Of a DNA stretch of 64,000 nucleotides, positions 56,125 through 64,000 are shown one piece after another (position 1 is the first letter of the stretch; each line of letters opens with the position of its first letter). Source of the stretch: Engraulis encrasicolus (lineage: Eukaryota; Chordata; Actinopteri; Clupeiformes; Engraulidae); the NCBI RefSeq assembly GCF_034702125.1, contig NC_085868.1, positions 39,856,859-39,920,858 of the forward strand, read 5' to 3'. The translations under genes and the position numbers were made by a program. The notes beneath the pieces are model-generated. The model was not told where the DNA came from and did not search any database. It was given only the letters and a program-made list of their open reading frames with translations.

Positions 56125-56917
56125 AAGCAAATAAATTGTCACCGCTCACAGCCTTCAGACAGCTCAATCCATTTAATTCCAATTCTGATGATAAACATGT
56201 TCAAATGCTGCAGACTTAGGACCTACATCAACCACACAGCGCACACTCTTTGCAGTTGTCAGAAGCAATTGCGGGCATACAAAATCCAGTACTTTATGGG
56301 ATAAGTTGGAATCATGTTTGCAGCCAGGTTGGTGACAATTCTCCCAAATATGTGTCCCTCTTGTGTCACAATCTCAGCAAGATTGACGAAACTGTGTTGT
56401 GAATTTGGAAAAAGGACAATAAATGAATCTGCCTTTGAAATAGCCAATGCCATCTAGTCCATATAATGTTTAAAATGTATACAGGTAGTAGGCCTACTAC
56501 AGTGGATTGGTCAGGCTGCACAAGCATGGGGTCTGGGTAAGGAATATTGGGAGTAGATTTAACTGGTCACTGAGCGAGCAAATGAGTTCTTCCACGGCTC
56601 ACAGCTCATAAGAAAGCTCAGTCCACTCACTCCCACAGGCTTCCCTTCAAAGTCTAAATTAGACAGACACATGTCCAAATGCAGTGGGCTTAGGACCAAT
56701 CCATCCTGCCAAGCGTCATACTTCAAAAACCAATGTCACAGCTACTTTCAAAACTGCCTGGCAAAAGGATTAACTCTGACAAGTCAGGCTTGGCTGCTGA
56801 ACATAATCAAAGTATTCAAGAACTCAAGACCTGAGGAAACTTTTTTTGTTATTATTAACTCATTGTCACTCACTGTGTGCGTTATATGCCACTCACTATG
56901 TGAAAGACCTGTCAGTC
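56125..56917. other. Unassigned sequence
   Basis: Two loosely similar blocks (about 56130-56260 and 56585-56720) share CTCACAGC, AGCTCAATCCA/AGCTCAGTCCA and ACATGTTCAAATGC/ACATGTCCAAATGC, suggesting an old duplication. There is no coding evidence. Confidence 0.4.
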
Positions 56918-56921
56918 TTAA

Positions 56922-57145
56922 AGGGACACTGTGCAGGAAATGGTCAAATGGCTATTTTGGGAAATTCAAAATGGCGGACAATGGAGAAGATCCCCCTTTT
57001 CATGTATGAAAAGTGCACTTTTTCCAGTCATAATGAATACTTAGAATTTGATGGTGGTGGTAAGTATTCATGAAAAAGGTAACATTAGTGAATGGGCAGA
57101 ATTAATTCTGGAAATAAACAACTAAAAATCTCACACAGTGTCCCT
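56922..57145. mobile_element. TTAA family B MITE, internally deleted (224 bp)
   Basis: The ends are AGGGACACTGTG and CACAGTGTCCCT, with TTAA at 56918-56921 and 57146-57149. Compared with 26156-26514 it lacks part of the interior. Confidence 0.9.
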
Positions 57146-57149
57146 TTAA

Positions 57150-58319
57150 GAATGGCCTTATCCCACAACACCATCAGGTATCTGTATTCAGTAAAGGATG
57201 AACTGGAAAGGTATTGCATGAGTCAGGTTCAGTGGTAACAAAGTAATGTAGTATAATTTGTAATATATTGAAGTGATTGTGGTTCATGTCATAATCCTAC
57301 AAAACACTTAACAATATCCTAAAAAAGAGACAGGTTTGTGTCAAGAAAACCTCATCACCTTGCGTGTGTGTAAAATAGGCTAGTATTATCATGGGGCTTT
57401 GTGGTTCTCTCCTCTAATTTCATATCCTTTTAACCCCTTAGCGCAGCACTATGGCTCTGTAATGTCATAGCAATGTTGTTCTGATATAGTTAAGCATTTT
57501 CAGCAAGTGAATAGGGTCGCCGGTGACCCCTGCTGCAGTAACTTAAGAGGCTACGAAAAGCATACACATACCCTAAGATCATTTACTATACATCAGGGTT
57601 TCCATTTCCTGAATACATAAACACACAATAAACGTGGTGAATAAAGGGTGGTAAATTGAATTTAGGTTCTAGGTCCTGGTTGTTGGGTGTTGGTTGCCAG
57701 GGGCATTTTTCCTCATCCAATCAGCAACATTTGATGAGAGAAGATTTGGTGAGTGGAGTTGAATTTAGGACACATCATGAATAGTGCCATAGCAAAGTTA
57801 TTCTATTCTATTAAGTTAGGACACACGGCCGCCATATTGGCTACGCCTTCGGAGTGCTATCTCGCAATTAGTAAGACCAGATCTGAGAGTCAATGGGAAA
57901 AATGAATGGGGAAACTGAGGGCTCCTAACGGTTGTGAAAACCATATGGTTGAAACCGTGAAAAGTTGATCAATCTAGAATGCTTAGTTGTGACATGTGAG
58001 TCAAAATAAAGCTTTTTAAGCCACAATAATCCGTGTGTGCCGATGCAGCCAGATGATTGGATCAATGACAGCGCAGGTCAGTAGTCAATTGGCTCTTGTT
58101 GCCAGAAAGGCAGGAGATGTGCGGGTAGACGCCATATTTGCGCCACGAATCTTCACTGTTAATTTCTATGGACGCTTACACCACTGCCCAAACCGTCTCT
58201 GGCCACAGTAACTTATCATAGCACAGGTGTTTTCTCTCATTTGTCTCATCCATGGAGTCCTCTCAGGGTACAGTGAGCTCAATGATGTAGGCCCAAAAAG
58301 TGGACCATGCACCATGTCA
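57150..58319. other. Unassigned sequence
   Basis: About 57430-57550 resembles repeat A (AACCCCTTAGCGC ... CTTAAGAGGCTACG). No gene was recognised. Confidence 0.35.
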
Positions 58320-58575
58320 GGTCAGGGCCGTCTCCAGGTATTTGGGGGCCCCAGGCAAAAGAGGGACTTGGGGCCCTTTTCTTCTCTTCATTCTATCGGG
58401 GAGGGCGCCCCCTCAACAGAGATTTTGGTTGCAATATCCTTGCACTTTTCAGCCATTGAATTTACGGAGGTCACTGTCATTGTTGTTTGAATATAAATAC
58501 CAGCTATTACCAGGGGCCCTCTTTCAGCTGGGTGCCCAAAGCAATTGCCTAGTTTGTGTGCCTGACTGTGACAGG
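58320..58575. repeat. GGGCCC dispersed family copy
   Basis: It runs from AGGGCCGTCTCCAGG to GACAGGCCCGTA and contains GGGGGCCCCAGGCAAAAG and AAAGCAATTGCCTAG. This is the clearest full-length member in the window. Confidence 0.55.
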
Positions 58576-59690
58576 CCCGTATCAGGTGTAGTGTGTTGGC
58601 AATGGCAGGAGGAAACACCTGCCATCATCTGCTAATATCCTGCTGGTCTCCAGTCCCACGCTAAGTCCAATTGATCCCTCTGCAAAATGGAGCTTAGTAC
58701 TTTGAGCAGCTGTAACCCCTTCAGGGGCAAAACTGATTGTCCATGAAGGGTTAGCGGTGAGAGGGAGGGTATGTGCTTGTACTGGATCATGTTCTTTCCT
58801 GCATGGACGCAAGGTTCCTTACAGAACAATCTGGTTGGTTGTGGTGCTGCCAGGTACACCACCCCTGTTGACAAAAATCATTTGCACAATTTTTAAACAC
58901 GAAGCACAAGGACAAAAGGATGCATGCTACCCTGTGGGATCCCCAAGACAGCCAAACCGGCAATTGTCCAGATGACTCCCTAGCATAGATACCATGCAAT
59001 CCCGTGTCTCATTATCTTTGTTGTTTATCCATGTAGCATAACAACATGCTAAATTGAACTGATTTTATTGGTATTTGCACATAATATAGACAAGCAGTGG
59101 CATATTTGTGCTTTATTCAGGGCGGAAATGGAATGCTAATTTCTACTAGTACAAGGACACATGGACATGATACATGGACTTTTCTTTGTCAGATGCATAT
59201 TAGAAAGTAAAACATGTAGTGAAATAAGAATTGTCCACATGTACTGTGGGGGTGGAGGGGATTGCAATTGTACACTGTTATATTATCCTATTGGTTGGCA
59301 TTAATATTTTTTTTCCCCAGACTGGACTGTGTTGGTGGACGTGCCATGTCTACTAGATGCAATTAGTGCACCTGTTTGATGTCAGCAGCTTTGCTTTGAA
59401 CTCTGCACGTCCGGGGAGACGATACAAACAAAAAAGAATGGAAAGTAATGATATAAGTAATGATCTACTGATAATTTAATGAAGACTCTCCTCTGGTGGA
59501 CAAATGAAATGAAAATGAAATGAAAATGAATTATACTGTATACTGTATATAATAATCAATTGATCAATCATTTATCATATTGTAATATCATTTAATCAGT
59601 CGATAGTGAGCTAACAAAATAAACATCAACAAAATTCTCATTTTCTGATGTTATTTTCTGGCTGAATTAATGCATTGTAGCTACTTAGCA

Positions 59691-59729
<39 letters not shown>

Positions 59730-60136
59730 CAATTATAGTTGAACGCAATTATAAACATCTTTCATCAAATGGGAAAAATTCTAATTATATGTGGGGGTGC
59801 ATGCATGCCTTTTCCATTTCCCCTGGCCCCCTGAAGGTCATGTCATGCACAGTTCAATATGTTATCACTCATTTGTTCAGATTTATCAGGAGGAGATGTG
59901 TCAGTCAAAAATAATGAACACATATCATTGAAAAAAACGAGGAACGGTAACTGGCAATATTACGATATACGTATATATACATACATACACTGTGTAATAT
60001 ATTATTGTAGACCTATTATATATTATAACATTAATTACTATTAAATATATTATTATAGGCCTGTGTGTGTGCGTTTATCTGCGTCTGTGTTTTATGTCGT
60101 CTGGGTCTTTAAATCACACCAAAACGTGCTAAAAAG

Positions 60137-60138
<2 letters not shown>
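58576..60138. other. Unassigned sequence with ATT microsatellite
   Basis: An ATT array lies at about 59692-59730. No gene was recognised. Confidence 0.35.
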
Positions 60139-60775
<637 letters not shown>

Positions 60776-60889
60776 GTTTGTGTGACTTGTCTTTTAGCAC
60801 ATGCCCCCACATCAGGCCTTGTGCTCTCAGTCCATTAGCATCAACGTCACTTGTCACTTCATGCAGCTGCTGCAGAGTTGCCAGAGTGG

Positions 60890-61552
60890 CATCGGGGCGG
60901 AGTGGCATCGGGGCAGACTGGAGGGGCCGCTGACAGCTTTGACTGGGCCCTGGACAAAATCAACTAAAAAGCCCCCCTTTTCAATACAATGTAAAAGGGT
61001 CCCCCCACCCTTAAACTGGGCCGGAACAACTGACCCCTTTGTCCCTCCCCTGTCGCCGGGCCTGGGGGTACAAGTGCCGCTGCTCAAGCGTCAAACATGA
61101 ACGGCCACCTGTGACTGCCTGCCTCTCAGGAAATGCCACTAGAAATGCCACAGACTCTCCCATGGGCATCCATATTGTCCCCACAAGTGTCAAACATGAC
61201 AGCCACCAATTGTAGACCTGTGACTACCTCAGCAGAAATGGCACTAGACCTGTTACAGACTGTCCCCTGGGTATTAAGTATGTATGGTGTGTACTACTCT
61301 GGGTACAGTGGTTCCCAAGCAATTCTGTTGCGACCCTCTTTTGGGCCTACGTACGGTATTTTTACGACTTCCCATATTACAAAGCCCAAACACTGTCCCT
61401 AAATACTGCTAAATTTTAATGTGAAATGTACAGTTAAAGTAGATAAATGTATTATTAACAAATGCATTCTGTTATCAGCCATTTCATTGAAACATTATAT
61501 GATTTTTCAAGGTTTTAGGCAATCAGTCCCTTCTCTCCGTGACCCCGCTGTA
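60890..61552. repeat. GGGCCC-related copy and unassigned sequence
   Basis: About 60920-61090 (CTGACAGCTTTGACTGGGCC ... CCCTGTCGCCGGGCCTG) resembles 29370-29720. The rest shows nothing recognisable. Confidence 0.45.
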
Positions 61553-62446
61553 GTGCCTCTGCCACCCCCTAGGACCCCCAGTATGGGAGCTAGTGCTGTA
61601 AGGCAAGGGGTGTGGAGAGTGCTGTCAGTCAAAAATGTCTTGTCGACAGCAAACTACTGTGTCCTCCCTTTTCGGTCTGCAAGTGGGATGAAAAAATTTG
61701 GAAGCAAGAAATGATTTTCAGTATGGTCACAGCATGGTCACAGTATGGTCAAGTCAGATGTTTCAGAATTACAGTTACTTTTGTCACTAAATGCAGAGGC
61801 AATGCACTTTTACCATCCATGTGTATCTCAAATTGCATTGAAGTGTTCAAGTACCTCTGCCACCCCCTAGAGCAGTGGTTCCCAACCTTTTTCTTCGGGG
61901 ACCCATGTTTTTACTATTGTAAGCTTTGGTGACCCAACAGCGCGAGCACCCGCTTGACAGGGAGTCACATGATGCCCTCTTTCCTACAAAAACTCATTTT
62001 AGTTATTTTATTCCTCAAATCGTCTTCGGTCAAATATAGAATTTAATGTAGCACTTACATTTTGTTGCTTCAATTCATACATTATGCTTTGTCATTTATT
62101 CAACATGGGCTATATATGCTATTAAAATGAAACCCCTTAAAATCAAGAGGGCTTCACGACCCACTGTGGATCTTTGGCGACCCATAGGTTGGGAACCACT
62201 GCCCTAGAGGTCCCGACCCCCAGAACGGGAACTAGTGCTGTAGGCAAGGGGTGTGCAGAGTGCTGTCAGTGACAAAGACTGTCATTTTGCACAATATCTT
62301 GACAGTAAACCACTGTGTTCTCCCTTTTCAGTCTGCAGGTGGGATACAAATGTTGGAAGCAAGAAAAGATTTTTTTTTTAAATATGGGCACAGCCTTAAC
62401 CTCAAGTCCATACACTTTTAGCATCCTTGTATATCTCAAATTGCAT
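61553..62446. repeat. Tandem duplication of about 300 bp, second copy split
   Basis: Copy 1 (about 61553-61854) and copy 2 (about 61855-62446) share GCCACCCCCTAG, GGAGCTAGTGCTGTA/GGAACTAGTGCTGTA, GCAAGGGGTGTG, AGAGTGCTGTCAGT and ATCTCAAATTGCATT. Copy 2 is interrupted by a hAT MITE. Confidence 0.85.
61873..62201. mobile_element. hAT MITE family D, copy 2 (329 bp)
   Basis: The ends are CAGTGGTTCCCAACC and GGTTGGGAACCACTG. A perfect 8-bp duplication CCCTAGAG lies at 61865-61872 and 62202-62209. It is in opposite orientation to 21722-22074. Confidence 0.95.
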
Positions 62447-62523
62447 TAATGGATGAGGCGACGTTGACCTCCAAGTGCATAATTTCAAGTGCACAGCATG
62501 GCATTGCAAAATAATAAGGGTAT

Positions 62524-62871
62524 TAGCCTGATAAACCAGCCTAAATGTGATACCGGAGTAATTTAGTCTGGCCCAGATGAACGTTACCTCGGACGATTGC
62601 TGATGAGAACAACCTGTTGTTTTTTCAAACCGTGCCGGCGGTCTGACCAATCGGCGATCTTTGCCGTTGATGTGCTTTCCCAACGGTGTTGCAAGCTTCG
62701 TCGCCACTCCCTAAAAACCCCGCCCGCTTTGATTCAAAACAAATCTCTGCTTTGTAATTGGTTTTGCCGGACTCAGGGCACAGTGTTCAAAACGTTCTCA
62801 AATCCGAGGCCAGACCCACTCGCAGCTGAAAAATTTAGTCGCCCAGCGTGTGACGCTGATTTACCAGGCTA
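62524..62871. mobile_element. Inverted-repeat element (348 bp)
   Basis: The ends are TAGCCTGATAAACCAGC and GCTGATTTACCAGGCTA, inverted with two mismatches. The direct repeat AAGGGTA lies at 62516-62522 and 62873-62879, offset by one base on each side. Confidence 0.8.
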
Positions 62872-62879
62872 CAAGGGTA

Positions 62880-63221
62880 GGGCAGTAGCTGAAAATACAG
62901 CCTTTATATGCTGCACAGTAAAGAAAATGTGATTTCATTCAACACTTAGAGAGTTTATTTTATCACCTTCCAGAGTGTATTGATCCAAATGTACTCTCTT
63001 AACTGATACTGTGTGTAAGGAGGGAAGCTGTTGAGTGTCCGACATGGATGTTCTAGTGGGAAAATAACCCATATTCTCAGGGCATTTTCTTCATGTTATG
63101 TCATTATTGTATTGTGTACGTTTATGTAATGTGCTGATGGGTCCCATTTCGATTCCTTTGTATGTCTTGTGCTCTACAGAACAGGACGTCCGCAATAAAA
63201 GGTATTCTGATCCATAATGCA

Positions 63222-63232
<11 letters not shown>
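62880..63232. other. Unassigned sequence
   Basis: No gene was recognised. A single end like the 47113 palindromic MITE lies near 62915. AATAAAAGG occurs at about 63193. Confidence 0.3.

Positions 63233-63289
<57 letters not shown>
63233..63289. repeat. (CA)n microsatellite
   Basis: An uninterrupted CA array preceded by a short CT run. Confidence 0.97.
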
Positions 63290-63291
<2 letters not shown>

Positions 63292-63308
63292 TGATTTCAT
63301 ATTACGGG

Positions 63309-63707
63309 TAGTGTTGCACCGATACCATTTTTTGGCCCCGATACCAATACCCGATACCTGGCTGTGCAGTATCGGCCGATACCGATACCATACCGATACC
63401 GATACCACCCTATTTGAAATGTATATATATGAAGGGCTGTAGTGCATACTACTTGCATGGCTTTGTCAGGCTGCTGCCTACCTTTGTGAAACAGGAAAAA
63501 GACTAATGCAAAGTGAATCCAGCAAAACTTTTTATACTTTTAAATACCTCTATGAAATAACTAATTTCAAGGCTGTTTAAGTGTCATACAAGCACCTGTA
63601 AATGGTATTGGTGCCCTATTTGTTGGTACTCGCCGATACCGATACCACCATTTTAGTGCAGATCCACCAATCCACCGATACTGGTATCAGTATACTGTGC
63701 AACACTA
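63309..63707. mobile_element. hAT MITE (399 bp)
   Basis: The ends are TAGTGTTGCACCGATAC and TACTGTGCAACACTA. A perfect 8-bp duplication ATTACGGG lies at 63301-63308 and 63708-63715. The interior is made of CCGATACCGATACC repeats. Confidence 0.95.
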
Positions 63708-63715
63708 ATTACGGG

Positions 63716-64000
63716 TCAAAGGAACAGGTACGGCTACGCTGTAAACATTCTTGAGGTCGGGGTGGAACGCCACTTAGAGCTTGGGCAGTTATCTCCCCTG
63801 GCCGGTGATGGTGAGAGAGCAATGGAGCAAGGTAAAGCAGAGAGGAAGTGAGGGCAGGGCTGGACACTTGATGAATCGATCAAACATCAGTGGAGGGAGG
63901 CGAGCGGGGAGGTGGTGGGTGTAAGCAAGAAAGCAGGTTTCGTCTGGAGAAAGGTGAGCAGACAACAACAGCAACAACGACACACACACACACACACACA
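63716..64000. other. Unassigned window end
   Basis: No gene was recognised. The window closes in the start of another AC microsatellite (about 63980 onward). Confidence 0.35.

Overview
This is a vertebrate nuclear sequence, almost certainly from a teleost fish. The evidence is one multi-exon class A GPCR gene with mammal-like splice sites, a BEL/Pao retrotransposon, fish-type LINE 3' ends and tRNA-derived SINEs, many short hAT-like and TTAA-flanked elements, and very long CA/TG, CTAT/CTTT and CTGT microsatellites. The species cannot be fixed from the sequence.

Layout. 1-6000 is repeat-rich and shows no host gene: an inverted-repeat element, a 153-bp satellite array (540-1565), microsatellites and a hAT MITE with a perfect 8-bp target duplication. 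6001-13338 is a complete BEL/Pao LTR retrotransposon: LTRs of 740 and 739 bp, a 5-bp target duplication, a tRNA-Tyr-like primer site and one open gag-pol frame of 1918 codons. 13340-24690 has no recognisable gene and many small transposons. 24690-46216 holds the only host protein gene I can support: a gastrin-releasing peptide (bombesin BB2) receptor gene, GRPR, on the + strand. Its four coding exons (25025-25437, 33913-34258, 38984-39249, 46081-46216) join in phase to 386 codons. The introns are packed with nested transposons and microsatellites. 46217-about 49290 may be 3' UTR. 49290-64000 has no recognisable gene and again many small transposons.

The main pattern that ordinary annotation would miss is a set of eight short sites resembling the hammerhead ribozyme core (CTGANGA, small hairpin, GAAAC). 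Four sit in or beside long inverted repeats, and several have an AATAAA-like motif just downstream. They look like scattered relics or relatives of Penelope-type or retrozyme-type elements. Other points of interest are a C-tail intron in GRPR bounded at both ends by LINE 3' tails, a SINE inserted about 55 bp before the exon 3 acceptor, an Asn in place of the second catalytic Asp of the BEL reverse transcriptase, and several datable nested insertions.

Element boundaries rest on target duplications and terminal repeats read by eye. Superfamily labels (hAT for 8-bp duplications, piggyBac-like for TTAA, Harbinger-like for TAA/TTA) are inferred from those duplications, because no transposase gene is present. 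Family names for LINEs and SINEs are left open.
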